Origin: an uncultured Caldimonas sp.
GTDB taxonomy: Bacteria > Pseudomonadota > Gammaproteobacteria > Burkholderiales > Burkholderiaceae
DNA length: 64,000 bases
Assembly (NCBI RefSeq): GCF_946480305.1
Contig: NZ_CAMLJQ010000006.1
Location: 147,540-211,539, forward strand
Direction of reading: 5' to 3'
Shown here: positions 46,707 to 56,296 of the stretch, one piece after another
Layout: each line of letters starts with the position of its first letter
How positions within the stretch are numbered: position 1 is the stretch's first letter
Position numbers and translations under genes: made by a program
The notes under the pieces: generated by a model
What the model was told of the DNA's origin: nothing
The model's input: the letters and a program-made list of their open reading frames with translations, nothing else
Database searches by the model: none

Positions 46707-47432
46707 TCAGTGTCCGGCGGTGAGCAGCTGCGTGTAGACCTCGGGGGCCGGCATGCCTTTGAAGGCACGCAGGACCGTGCCGCCGGTCGGCAACGGTGCC
46801 CACCAGAGCGCGGCGCCGCGCAGGTAATGCGACATCAGGTCGAGCGAGAGCGTGTCGACCGCGGCCCCCAGGTTGGGAAGCATCAGCGCCTGGCCCTGCT
46901 GGAAGACGTCGTTCCACGGCACGCTGGCCGTTTCGTCGAACGCCTGCGCAACGCCGGGTGGCGGTGGTGCGGCCGACAGCAGCGCCTCGAACTGCTCGTG
47001 CGTGAACTGCGTGTTCAGCACTTGTGGCAGCGCCTGCTGCACGTAGCCGTACCAGGGCGCGCCGCCCTGCAGTTCGCGCAGCAGCCCGCGCGAGTAGGGC
47101 ACCTGGGTGTAGACGGTGAGCGGGAAGTAGCGACCAACCCGGTCGACGCTCGACATCAGCACGCCGGCATACAACTCCTCGCCGCACACGCCGGGAAAGA
47201 GCGCGAAGTTCCACAGCGGCGCGCCGAGGTAGGCATGTGACCAGCCTTCCTGCAACTGCGCGCGGCTGGCCGTGATGGCGCGCTGTAGCCAGGCGTCGAG
47301 CATGGCGTTGAAGCGCTCGTTGCCACGCCGGTGCGCAAAGTCTCCCAGCGCCGGCAATTTGCCGAACCAGGCCGGCGAGCTGGTATTGCCGCCGGCGCTT
47401 GCCGGCGCGAGCCAGTCCTCGAGCCCGCTCAT
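46707..47432 (-). CDS. tagF: Type VI secretion-associated protein TagF
   Basis: 241-aa DUF2094 protein; in other bacteria TagF restrains T6SS assembly post-translationally. Typical N-terminus WFGKLPALGDFAHRRG followed by the FxxxLDxWLQ segment. The start overlaps the tssM stop (ATGA). No phosphatase (PppA) or kinase (PpkA) gene is in the visible part of the locus, and TagF is not fused to one. Confidence 0.88.
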   Translation of the reverse strand: MSGLEDWLAPASAGGNTSSPAWFGKLPALGDFAHRRGNERFNAMLDAWLQRAITASRAQLQEGWSHAYLGAPLWNFALFPGVCGEELYAGVLMSSVDRVGRYFPLTVYTQVPYSRGLLRELQGGAPWYGYVQQALPQVLNTQFTHEQFEALLSAAPPPPGVAQAFDETASVPWNDVFQQGQALMLPNLGAAVDTLSLDLMSHYLRGAALWWAPLPTGGTVLRAFKGMPAPEVYTQLLTAGH

Positions 47433-50400
47433 AGCTTGCCGGGGCAGTTGAAGTTGGCCACCTCGCTCATCCGGAACGGGTTGAGCACGCTGCTCGTCGT
47501 CACATCGAAGACAGCGCGACGGCCGTCGATGCTGAAGGTCGCGCGGAATCGCTCCGGTTGCCCGGTGCCTTCGATCTGCACCTTGTCGAACATGCGGAAC
47601 AGCGCCCACGGGCCTTCGAACACAGCGCCGGACGTGCCGGAAGGCGAGGGCGGCGACAGCTGGATGCGGACCTGCCCGCGCCCGCCCGTGCCGGGCCACT
47701 GCACCGTCATCGGCACCGACGGGCCGTGGCCGTAGCGCACGATCTGCCCATCGACGTCGAGGATGAACTGCGTGATGTTGGCATCCATCTCGACCGGCTT
47801 GAACTCCAGCCGCAGGCCCGGCGCATTGCCGCCCGCGCGGAAGAAGGTGTCGCGTATCGCCTGGGCGCGCTGGAACTGCACCAGCGCGGCGGAGTCACGC
47901 GAATTGCCCATCTGGCCGCCGCCCACTTCGCGGAACGACCACGGGCGCGTGCTGGTGTCGACGAAGGACAGCAGGTTGCGCTGGAAGAAGTCGTCCATCA
48001 GACCGCCCGGTGCGAACAGGCGCGCAAAGTCGTCCTGCGTCACGTCGCGAGCGCTGCCGCGCGAGAACGGGTAGCGGCCGTCGATCGCCTGGCGGCAGAA
48101 GTCGGAGATGCTCACCTGCAGCTGGTTGCTGAGGTTCTCGCGTGTGGCGCCGAGTGCCTGGCTCACGCCGGCGGTGACGATCTGGTTCATCAGCCCGCGC
48201 GCAGGCTCGGGCACGCGTCCGGCTTCGGCACGCACCTTGTTCGGCACGTCGCTCGGCGGGGGGGCGGAGCCGCCGCGCACGGCCGTCTCGGTTGCGGTCA
48301 TCAGCGTGTACAGCTCGTTGAGCAGCTGCAATGAGCTGTCGATCGGCGCCGGCTGGCCCTGCGCGGGTGCCAGCACGTAGCGGCGCAGTCCCTCGAAGCG
48401 GTCGTCGACGATGCTCTCGATCTTCTGGGGTTGTGCCGAGGCGCCGGGTTGCGGCTGGTCGCTGCCGAGCAGGCGCGCCAGGCTTTCGCGCGTGTCGGAG
48501 ACGCGGTCGCGCACGGTGCCGCCGGCGCGCTCGAGCGTGGTGCCGTCGATCTTTTCGCCCAGGGTCACCTCCTTGACGATCGCGCGCAGCAGCGGCGGCA
48601 GCGGCGAATCGGGCGCGGAGAGCGTGCGCGCGAGCTGGATGGTGTCTTGCAGCGTACCTCGCCCGGCCAGCTTGATGTCGTTGATGAAGAACTCCCAGAT
48701 GCGGGCGTAGTCTTCGAGGTACAGGCGCCGCACTTCGTTGATCAGGCGCGCGAGGCTCTGCGGGTCGCGCAGGTTGAAGCTGCGCTGCTGCTCGTTGAGA
48801 CCCAGCACCCAGCCTTCTTCGTCGAACAACTGCCGTGCCACCGTGTCGGCCTGCGTGAGAAAGGCCTTGTGGTAGCCGTCATAGGTGTAGAGCCCGGGCA
48901 CGCCCTTGGTGAGCGGGGCACCGCTGGCGCGCATGAACACAAGCCCGGCCGAGGGGCCCGCGGCCTTGGTGATCTTGAACTCGGGGATGTCCGAGCCCAC
49001 ACCCACACGCTTGAGCCGGTTGTAGACACGTTGCGCCAGCGACATGCGTTGCAAGGCCACGCGCGATTGCTCGACGAGCGCCTTGTCCTGCGGCACGGGC
49101 GACATCACCACGCCGCGGTCGAGCAGCACGTTGAGATGCTGCTCCAGCTCCGCACGCTGCTCGTTGGTGACTTCGCGCGGCAGGTTCGCTTCCCAGTCGG
49201 CCAGCACCAGGTCTTTCAGGTCGCTGGCCGAGTAGTGCTCGCTGTCGTAGAGCATCACGTAGGCCTTCAGGGCTTCGTACATCAGCTCCGGGTTGCGGCT
49301 CTGTGCGGAGCGCAGCAGGTCTTCCACCCGACGCGCCACCTTGGGCAGCATCGCGTCATTGAGCAGACGCTGGTAGGCCGCGCGCGCGCCGGAATCGATC
49401 TTTTCGCCCTGGAACAGCCCGAACTGCCACGACATCGGCGCGTCGAGCTCCGGCGTGATCGGCTCCACGATCGCCAGGCGGCGCAACTCGTTGAGGGCCG
49501 GCAGCAACTGCACGACGTCGGCGCCGGTGCTCGGGTCGATCGCCTGCACCGTCTTGGCCGCGGGCGGGATGCGTTCCTCGACCTTCGCCAGGTACTGCCG
49601 GTTGTTGACGTAGCTGAGGCTCCAGGCGGCCAGCAGGCCTACGGCCGCCACCGCGATGGTGGCATACGCGGCACGGTGGATCCAGGCGCGCCGCCGTTCC
49701 CACTTCAGGTTGGTGCCGGCCAGCTCGGACTCCTGGAAGATCACGTCCTTCAGCGTCCGCGTGAGGAAGTAGCTGCGACCGGTGGACTTCTGGGCCGGCA
49801 GTGCCCGGCGCTCGACCTTGAAGCTGCGTGCCAGCACACCCATGATGCGGTCGATCGGCGAGTCTTCCTGGGTGCCGCTGGTGAAGTACACACCGCGCAG
49901 GATCATCGCTTCGTCGAATTTGGAGCCGGCGAACGCATTGACCATGAACTCGCCCAGCACTTCGCGCACGGCTGCGAATTGCTGCGGGAAGCTGTAGACC
50001 AGTGCCCGGCGCTGCGGGTCGCGCTCGGCCTCCAGGCGTTCGAGGGAGCCTTCGAACAGCCGTTTCGACAAAGCCTCGAACTCCGTGCCGAAGGTCTTGC
50101 CCAGCGCTTCCTTTTCCAGCGCAGGGGCGTTGTCCTGGTAGGGCAGCGTGAACCCGAGCACCTGCTCGCGCTCTTCCTTGGTCAGGTTGTCGAAGTATTC
50201 GGTGAAGCCGGGCAGCAGGTCAGTCTTGGTGACCAGCAGATAGATGGGAATGCGCAGGCCCAGCTGCTTGTAGAGCTCCTGGATGCGCTGGCGCACGGTT
50301 TGTGCATAGCGCTCGCGCTCCGGCGCGGGGTGCGAGAGCATGTCGGAGACGCTGACCGTCACGAGCACGCCGTTGATCGGCCGGCGCGGGCGGTTGCGCC

Positions 50401-51049
50401 GCAGCAACTGCAGGAAGCCGCTCCACGCGGTGGCGTCGTCCTGCTGGTTGCTGTCTTGCGTGGTGTAGCGGCCGGCGGTGTCGAGCAGGATGGCTTCGTT
50501 CGTGAACCACCAGTCGCAGTTGCGGGTGCCGCCCACGCCGCGGATCGCTTCCTTGCCGAACTTCTCGGCCAGCGGGAATTCGAGGCCGGAGTTGATGAGC
50601 GCGGTCGTCTTGCCCGATCCCGGCGCGCCGATGATGATGTACCAGGGCAGGTGGTAGAGGTAGCCGCGCCCGAGCTTGCCGCCCAGGCCGGCCTTGCCGC
50701 CGAGCTGCGATTTCTTGAGCGTGTCGAGCGCTTCCTTGAAGCGGTCTTCGATGACGGCGACTTCCTGGGCACCTGCACTCGGCGCTGGTGCTTCGGCGGC
50801 TTGCTGCGCAAAGCCTTGCACGAGCTTCTCGCTTGCCTTGCGCGCACGCCACGCCGACCACACCTGTTTGCCCACGACGACGAGCACGATGAGTGCGATC
50901 AGCGCGAGGCGCATCACCGTGCTGTCGAGCGGCCGCCATTCGCCGACGGCAATCAGTGGTCCGACGATCCAGATGACGAGCGCCAGCGCGAGCAGGCCGA
51001 GCGCGAGCATCACCCACCGGTTGAAGATCAAGCCGAACAGCTTCTTCAT
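47429..51049 (-). CDS. tssM: T6SS inner-membrane protein TssM (IcmF)
   Basis: Core of the membrane complex with TssL and TssJ. 1206 aa: two N-terminal membrane helices (about 13-35 and 46-60), a cytoplasmic NTPase-like domain with intact Walker A GAPGSGKT (141-148), a third helix near residues 455-475, and a large periplasmic region ending in the IcmF C-terminal domain that contacts TssJ. Intact Walker A suggests nucleotide binding. Transcribed after tssL with 16-bp spacing. Confidence 0.96.
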   Translation of the reverse strand: MKKLFGLIFNRWVMLALGLLALALVIWIVGPLIAVGEWRPLDSTVMRLALIALIVLVVVGKQVWSAWRARKASEKLVQGFAQQAAEAPAPSAGAQEVAVIEDRFKEALDTLKKSQLGGKAGLGGKLGRGYLYHLPWYIIIGAPGSGKTTALINSGLEFPLAEKFGKEAIRGVGGTRNCDWWFTNEAILLDTAGRYTTQDSNQQDDATAWSGFLQLLRRNRPRRPINGVLVTVSVSDMLSHPAPERERYAQTVRQRIQELYKQLGLRIPIYLLVTKTDLLPGFTEYFDNLTKEEREQVLGFTLPYQDNAPALEKEALGKTFGTEFEALSKRLFEGSLERLEAERDPQRRALVYSFPQQFAAVREVLGEFMVNAFAGSKFDEAMILRGVYFTSGTQEDSPIDRIMGVLARSFKVERRALPAQKSTGRSYFLTRTLKDVIFQESELAGTNLKWERRRAWIHRAAYATIAVAAVGLLAAWSLSYVNNRQYLAKVEERIPPAAKTVQAIDPSTGADVVQLLPALNELRRLAIVEPITPELDAPMSWQFGLFQGEKIDSGARAAYQRLLNDAMLPKVARRVEDLLRSAQSRNPELMYEALKAYVMLYDSEHYSASDLKDLVLADWEANLPREVTNEQRAELEQHLNVLLDRGVVMSPVPQDKALVEQSRVALQRMSLAQRVYNRLKRVGVGSDIPEFKITKAAGPSAGLVFMRASGAPLTKGVPGLYTYDGYHKAFLTQADTVARQLFDEEGWVLGLNEQQRSFNLRDPQSLARLINEVRRLYLEDYARIWEFFINDIKLAGRGTLQDTIQLARTLSAPDSPLPPLLRAIVKEVTLGEKIDGTTLERAGGTVRDRVSDTRESLARLLGSDQPQPGASAQPQKIESIVDDRFEGLRRYVLAPAQGQPAPIDSSLQLLNELYTLMTATETAVRGGSAPPPSDVPNKVRAEAGRVPEPARGLMNQIVTAGVSQALGATRENLSNQLQVSISDFCRQAIDGRYPFSRGSARDVTQDDFARLFAPGGLMDDFFQRNLLSFVDTSTRPWSFREVGGGQMGNSRDSAALVQFQRAQAIRDTFFRAGGNAPGLRLEFKPVEMDANITQFILDVDGQIVRYGHGPSVPMTVQWPGTGGRGQVRIQLSPPSPSGTSGAVFEGPWALFRMFDKVQIEGTGQPERFRATFSIDGRRAVFDVTTSSVLNPFRMSEVANFNCPGKL

Positions 51050-51065
51050 GGTTCTTCCTCGGGCC

Positions 51066-52361
51066 TCAGGCGGGCTTGCTCACGAATACGGTGATTTCGA
51101 CGCGGCGGTTGCGCGCTCGATTGGCAGGGGTGTCGTTGGGCGCGACCGGCTCGCTTTCCGCGCGGCCTTCAGCGAGCAGGCGACTCGGCTGTGTGATCTT
51201 GCGGCCGATCAATTCGGCGACCGACTTCGCCCGGTCTTGCGAGAGGTGCCAGTTGGACGGGAAGCGCGCCGAGCGGATCGGCACGTTGTCGGTATGGCCG
51301 GTGATCAGCACACGGCCTTGCACGGAGTTGACGGCATCGGCGATGCGCAGCATCAGCGGCTCGCGTTCGGCGGCCAGCGTGGCACTGCCCGGATCGAAGA
51401 GCCCGTCGCCGCGGATCGTGACGATGCTGCGGTCGTCGAAGTCGCGGACCTCGACGAGGCCTTGCTGGATCTCGGGCGCCAGGAACTGCGCCAGCCGCGG
51501 CTGCTGAGCCGGGGTGGGCGCGGGCAGCTGCATCGCGCGGGCCTTGATGCCGGTGATGGCCGAGAACAGCGGATCGGAGTCGCGGTTCAAGGCATAGCTG
51601 AAGCCCATGTACCCACCCAGCAGCGCCACGCCCACCACGGCGGTGAAGATCCACAGCGGCATGGCGGTGGACCACTTGCGCTTGGGCAGTACTGCGGGCG
51701 CCCAGTGCTTGGCCAGCGCCGGCTCGAAGGCGCCGCGCTGGCGGCGGATCAGTTGCGCCAGCCGCTCGCGCAGCACCTGCAGTTCGGTGCGGCCGTTCTC
51801 GACCACCCGGTAGCGCCCTTCGAATCCGAGCGCGATGCAGGTGTAGAGCAGTTCCAGCAGGTCGATGTTGTCGCCGGGGTTCTGCGCCAGCCGCGTGAGC
51901 AGCTGGAACACCTTCTCGCCGCCCCACGCCTCGTTGTGGAACATCACGAGCAGGCTGTGCCGGCCCCACACGCCCGAGCCGCCCCACGGCGTGCTCGCAG
52001 CGGTTTCATCGAGCACGGTGCACAGGATGTAGCGTGCGGCGATGACCTTCTCGTTCGCGATGCCGGCACCGCGTGCGGTGTTCTCGAACTGGCGGATGCC
52101 CTGGGCCAGGTTGTCGCGCAGCCCGGCCACGTCGTGGTGGACCGTGATCGAGCGCATCTGCGGGATCATGTTCAGCAGCGGGTTGGCTGCCGCAATCAGC
52201 GGGTTGAAACCGCTGGGCTGGTAGGCGATGTCCGGCGCCGCCTCACGCGTGAAGCCCGCCGGCCCTGCCTGCGGCGCAGCCGCAGGTCGGGCGCCGGGGG
52301 TCGGCATCACGAAGGTCTGGCCGGAATCGAAGCCTGCGAAGGGATCGTTGGATGGGCTCAT
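51066..52361 (-). CDS. tssL: T6SS protein TssL with C-terminal OmpA peptidoglycan-binding domain
   Basis: 431 aa. The N-terminal DotU domain (about residues 50-250) precedes one membrane helix (PLWIFTAVVGVALLGG), and the C-terminal OmpA-like domain has the GHTDN and RARNRRVEI motifs that bind peptidoglycan. This is the 'specialised' TssL; it would need no separate TagL/TagN anchor. The Pro/Ala/Gly-rich first 45 residues are low-complexity. Confidence 0.94.
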   Translation of the reverse strand: MSPSNDPFAGFDSGQTFVMPTPGARPAAAPQAGPAGFTREAAPDIAYQPSGFNPLIAAANPLLNMIPQMRSITVHHDVAGLRDNLAQGIRQFENTARGAGIANEKVIAARYILCTVLDETAASTPWGGSGVWGRHSLLVMFHNEAWGGEKVFQLLTRLAQNPGDNIDLLELLYTCIALGFEGRYRVVENGRTELQVLRERLAQLIRRQRGAFEPALAKHWAPAVLPKRKWSTAMPLWIFTAVVGVALLGGYMGFSYALNRDSDPLFSAITGIKARAMQLPAPTPAQQPRLAQFLAPEIQQGLVEVRDFDDRSIVTIRGDGLFDPGSATLAAEREPLMLRIADAVNSVQGRVLITGHTDNVPIRSARFPSNWHLSQDRAKSVAELIGRKITQPSRLLAEGRAESEPVAPNDTPANRARNRRVEITVFVSKPA

Positions 52362-52407
52362 GTCGAGGCACCTCAGGTGTCGGCGTGATCAGGGCGGGTT
52401 GGGCGCG

Positions 52408-53748
52408 TCAGCGCTCGCGGATCGCCCAGAACTCGAGTTGCAGTCCGGGGAACTCGCCGGCGATGTGCATGGCCATCGCACCGGACTTCTTGAGCTGTTC
52501 CCACAGGTCGCCGTGGCGTTCGAGTTCGAAGTAGTGGAAGCCGGCGTGGTAGGGGATCTCGCGCGGCGCCACCGGGAGTCCGCGCAGTGTGATGCCGGGC
52601 AGCTGCAGGTTCACCAGGTCGCGGATCTTGTCGACCGGGCCGAGCTTGACCTGGGTCGGGAACCGCGTGCGCAGCTGCTCGCCGGGCAGTTGTGCATTGA
52701 CGGCCAGCACCAGGTTGGCGCCGGCCAGCAGCTCCAGGTCGGCAAACGTGGCGGTGCGCACGCCGTACTTGCGGTCGACGAGTTCGATCGGGATGGCGCG
52801 CTGCTCCAGCACCGTGCCCAGCAGCGAACGCAACTCGGCCACCACTTCCGTGAAGCAGCGCTCCAGGTCTTCGTGCACGTAGTCGGGCATCGGGCGCGGC
52901 CGCCGCGTCGGGCTGCCGAATACGGCAAGGTCTCCCGCGGCCTCGAGGCAGGTGCGATACAGCAGCTCAGGGTGCACCAGGTACAGCCGTGACAGATGCG
53001 TGAACACCGGCTCGTAGCGGTTCACGCTCTGGAGCATCAGGAAGTCGGCGATCTCGGCCACGCCGCCCGCGCCCGGTTTGCCCATGCGGGATGCGAGCGC
53101 CTCGCCGCGCTGCGACATCAACGCCTGGATCTCGCGCACGTAGCCGGCGAGTTTGGGCTGCCCCGCGACCGACAGCATCGGTGGAATGTAGTTGCGATCG
53201 ACGAGCAGCTGGTTGTCGGCCTTGCGCTCGACGATGCGCACGATGCCCGCTGCTTGATAGGCCTGCGTCGCGTCGCGCTGCAGCATCAGCCGGGCGTTCA
53301 GGTCGCCCACCTGGATGTCGGCGGGGCTGTCGGCATCGCTGGAGCTGTCCTGTGCCTGCAGGTCGCGCGCGTGGTAGCGCAGCAGTGCCGCATCGCTCTC
53401 GTTGTCGTAGCCCGACTCCTGCACGCCGGGGCGGCGGCTCGGGATCGCCAGCACGACCACCGCATCTTTTGCATCCGCAGGGAAGTCGAAGGCCGGCGGC
53501 AGCGGGTCGAGCGCAGGCGCGTCGATGGGTGTGCCGTCGGGCAGTACGCCGCGCACCTTCAGCAGCTGCACGCGACCGAGCATCAGGCTCGCGTCGTCGA
53601 GTTCCATTTCGACCCAGCCCCACCGGTAGGCCGCACTGGTGGAAGCGCGCTGCTCGACCCAGCGCTCGATGTGACGGTCCTGTTGCTGAAAGTGCTGGGG
53701 CAGGAGGAACATGCCCTCCGTCCACATGACGCGGCGGAAACTCGACAT
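52408..53748 (-). CDS. tssK: T6SS baseplate protein TssK
   Basis: 446 aa, links the baseplate to TssL/TssM. N-terminus WTEGMFLLPQHFQQQDRH is the TssK shell-domain signature; central helical part and C-terminal neck fit the family and length. Between tssJ and tssL in the usual order. Confidence 0.95.
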   Translation of the reverse strand: MSSFRRVMWTEGMFLLPQHFQQQDRHIERWVEQRASTSAAYRWGWVEMELDDASLMLGRVQLLKVRGVLPDGTPIDAPALDPLPPAFDFPADAKDAVVVLAIPSRRPGVQESGYDNESDAALLRYHARDLQAQDSSSDADSPADIQVGDLNARLMLQRDATQAYQAAGIVRIVERKADNQLLVDRNYIPPMLSVAGQPKLAGYVREIQALMSQRGEALASRMGKPGAGGVAEIADFLMLQSVNRYEPVFTHLSRLYLVHPELLYRTCLEAAGDLAVFGSPTRRPRPMPDYVHEDLERCFTEVVAELRSLLGTVLEQRAIPIELVDRKYGVRTATFADLELLAGANLVLAVNAQLPGEQLRTRFPTQVKLGPVDKIRDLVNLQLPGITLRGLPVAPREIPYHAGFHYFELERHGDLWEQLKKSGAMAMHIAGEFPGLQLEFWAIRER

Positions 53749-53806
53749 GGATGATGCGTCCAGGGAGTGGTTTGAATGCTGAAGGCGAAAGGGCAGGGGC
53801 GCCGGA

Positions 53807-54280
53807 TTACTTCGGCGAGGCGGTGATCTCGACGGCGCGGGGGCCGGCGGTGATCTTCACCACCTGGGACTTACCCGAGGGCAGCGCCGTCACGGCACGC
53901 CAGCGCGAGCGTTCGAGGTCGCGGTAAGCCACCAGCACGCCGATGTAGCGCGTGTCCATCTTTGCGTCGCGCTTCAAGGAAACGGTCTGGCCGGGCTGCA
54001 GCACGAACTCGTCGCGTGTGTTCATGTCGGCTGCCAGCGTTTCGCGGTCCTTGTCGAACAGCGAGAAGAAATCGGCGGACTCGAACGCTGCGGGTGTCTT
54101 CAGTTCGTAGACGCGCACCATCACCGGCGAGGGGCGGTTGCGACTGTCAGGGTTCACAGTGGCGGCCCCGGTCAACTGGATATCCACTGGCGTCGGCTTG
54201 GGGCCGCTCGCGCAGCCCCACAACAAGGTGGCAGAGGCCACGAGTAGCGTCCAGTTCTTCAAAGCCAGGCGTCGTCGCAT
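53807..54280 (-). CDS. tssJ: T6SS outer-membrane lipoprotein TssJ
   Basis: 157 aa with signal peptide and lipobox LLWGC (Cys near 24), then the transthyretin-like beta-sandwich domain (MVRVYELK, FFSLFDKD). Anchors the TssM periplasmic domain to the outer membrane. First gene of the minus arm; the ATG at 54280 gives a proper signal peptide, and longer upstream frames do not. Confidence 0.93.
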   Translation of the reverse strand: MRRRLALKNWTLLVASATLLWGCASGPKPTPVDIQLTGAATVNPDSRNRPSPVMVRVYELKTPAAFESADFFSLFDKDRETLAADMNTRDEFVLQPGQTVSLKRDAKMDTRYIGVLVAYRDLERSRWRAVTALPSGKSQVVKITAGPRAVEITASPK

Positions 54281-54658
54281 GATGGGTGTCCCGTTCAGAC
54301 TGCGTTGCGTGTGTGTGCATCGATATGGGGCGGCGGCAGGTTCGCACGATGCGAAGCGGGGCCCCTCTTGGCGCCGCACGATTATGGTTCGCGGTGCCTG
54401 CGGAAGAAAGCTTTGAGCGACACGAACACCAAGAACTAGGGGGACCATCGATGAGCGCACCTTGCGCAGCCTTGTCGCGGCGACACGCGGTTCTTCAGAG
54501 TGGCGGGTGCGCGAGATCGCGGAGCACTCTTTCGGCGCTTCGACATAGGGGCAGACCCCGATCCCTAACCCTTGGGGTGGCGGCATCATCACCGCGCTCC
54601 TAGACTGCCCGCAATCCAACGATATGCCGCTTCATTGCGCCTTGCCGAGGTCCCTTCC
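54281..54658. other. Divergent intergenic region between the two T6SS arms
   Basis: About 380 bp that must hold promoters for both arms. I find no consensus -35/-10 pair and no clear -24/-12 (sigma-54) site. A TAGACT hexamer at 54601-54606 is a weak -10 for tssA. CCGATCCCTAACCCTTGGGG before it is locally unusual. Confidence 0.45.
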
Positions 54659-55675
54659 GTGATTGATGTCGACGCCCTGCTGGCTCCCGTTTCCGAGTCC
54701 TCACCCTGCGGTGACGATCTCGAATACGACGCTCAATTCATGGCACTGGAACAGGCGGCGCGCGGCAAGGCCGAGCAGCAGTTCGGTGACACCGTCGTGG
54801 CAGCCGAAGAGCCCGACTGGGGAAGCGTGATCGATTCCGCAACCGAGCTGATGCGGCGCACGAAGGACCTGCGCGTCGCGACCTACCTGGCACGCGGTCT
54901 GGCTCGCACCGGCGGCCCCGCCGGACTGGGCCGCGGCCTGCAGTTGCTGCACGGCCTGTGCGAGAAGTATTGGGATCAGCTGTATCCCCAGCTCGACCCT
55001 GACGACGGCTACGACCCCATCATGCGCATGAATGCGCTGGCGCCGCTGGCCCACCCCGAAGCCGGCCTGAAGGAGCTGCGCGACGCCCCTTGCGTGCGCA
55101 CCCGTGGTGGGTCCATTGCGGTCAAGCAGATCGAATACGCGCTCTCGATGACCGAGGCGCCGGCCGGGCAGGCGGCGCCGTCCGAGACCGAGATCCTCGC
55201 GGCCTTCCGTGAAGCGGCCGAGAACGACGCGGGCTTCGTCGAAGGCATCCGGCTCGCCAGCCAGCAGGCCAATGCGCTGCAGACGTGGCTGAACGAGAAG
55301 GTCGGCTCTGACCAGGCCGTCGATCTGCGCCCGCTGCGCGTGATCCTCATCGCCATCACCAAGTTGGTCGATCAGGTCGCGTCCGTCTCGGATGCCGCGG
55401 CCGCCGAAGACGGCGCAGAGGCTGCCGCCGATGGCGGTGCGGCGCCGGCCGGCGTGCGCGTGGTCGCTGCGGGCGAGCTGCGCTCTCGCGAAGACGTGGT
55501 CCGCGCCCTCGACCGCATGATCGAATTCCTCGAACGCAACGAGCCGACCAACCCCGCGCCCTTGTTGCTGCGCCGGGCCCAGCGGCTGATGACGATGAAC
55601 TTCCTCGAAATCATCGAGGACATGACACCGGACGGTGTCAGCACGGTGCGCAACCTGGCTGGCATCCGCGAGTAA
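54659..55675 (+). CDS. tssA: T6SS assembly chaperone TssA (short ImpA_N form)
   Basis: 338 aa. The N-terminal ImpA_N domain is recognisable (IDVDALLAPVSESSPCGDDLEYD, then ARGLARTGGPAGLGRGLQLL, EKYWDQLYPQLDPDDGYDP). It lacks the VasJ/long C-terminal domains; the C-terminal third is variable and Ala-rich. GTG start at 54659 has a GAGG site 8 nt upstream. Directs baseplate and sheath polymerisation. Confidence 0.9.
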   Translation: MIDVDALLAPVSESSPCGDDLEYDAQFMALEQAARGKAEQQFGDTVVAAEEPDWGSVIDSATELMRRTKDLRVATYLARGLARTGGPAGLGRGLQLLHGLCEKYWDQLYPQLDPDDGYDPIMRMNALAPLAHPEAGLKELRDAPCVRTRGGSIAVKQIEYALSMTEAPAGQAAPSETEILAAFREAAENDAGFVEGIRLASQQANALQTWLNEKVGSDQAVDLRPLRVILIAITKLVDQVASVSDAAAAEDGAEAAADGGAAPAGVRVVAAGELRSREDVVRALDRMIEFLERNEPTNPAPLLLRRAQRLMTMNFLEIIEDMTPDGVSTVRNLAGIRE

Positions 55676-55756
55676 ACCCGAACCCGACCACCCATTTCCA
55701 GAACCGGACCGCAGCGGCTGCGCTCGGTACCGTCCCGTCAACGTAAGGAGAACACC

Positions 55757-56266
55757 ATGGCCACCAGCAGCCAGAAATTCATTGCCAGGAACCGTGCGCC
55801 GCGCGTCCAGATCGAGTACGACGTGGAGCTGTACGGCGCCGAGAAGAAGGTGCAACTGCCTTTCGTGATGGGCGTGTTGTCCGACCTGACGGGCAAGCCG
55901 AGCGAACCGCTGCCGCCGGTGGCCGACCGCAAGTTCCTGGAAGTCGATGTCGACAACTTCGACTCCCGCATGAAGTCGATGAAGCCGCGCGTGGCCTTCC
56001 AGGTGCCCAACACGCTGACGGGCGAGGGCAACATCAGCGTCGACATCACCTTCGAGAGCATGGACGACTTCTCTCCTGCTGCGGTGGCCAAGAAGGTCGA
56101 CTCGCTGAACAAGCTGCTCGAAGCGCGCCAGCAACTCGCCAACCTGGTGACCTACATGGACGGCAAGACGGGCGCCGAAGAGCTGATCGCCAAGGTGCTG
56201 AACGACCCGGCGCTGCTGCAGACGCTGGCTTCCAGCAAGAAACCCGAAGAAGGCGGCGCTGCCTGA
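55757..56266 (+). CDS. tssB: T6SS contractile sheath small subunit TssB (VipA)
   Basis: 169 aa. Typical N-terminus QKFIARNRAPRVQIEYDVE, then GVLSDLTGKP. Pairs with TssC to form the sheath. Followed by tssC after 30 bp. Confidence 0.96.
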   Translation: MATSSQKFIARNRAPRVQIEYDVELYGAEKKVQLPFVMGVLSDLTGKPSEPLPPVADRKFLEVDVDNFDSRMKSMKPRVAFQVPNTLTGEGNISVDITFESMDDFSPAAVAKKVDSLNKLLEARQQLANLVTYMDGKTGAEELIAKVLNDPALLQTLASSKKPEEGGAA

Positions 56267-56296
56267 AGCGGCGGCTGATTGACTCAGGAGAACTCC

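Noticed and set aside
48431..51094. Long plus-strand open frame (about 887 codons) opposite tssM
   Set aside because: Shadow of tssM; no ribosome-binding site or recognisable domain.
54281..54658. Sigma-54 promoter for the T6SS arms
   Set aside because: No TGGCAC-N5-TTGC-like match with correct spacing was found on either strand.
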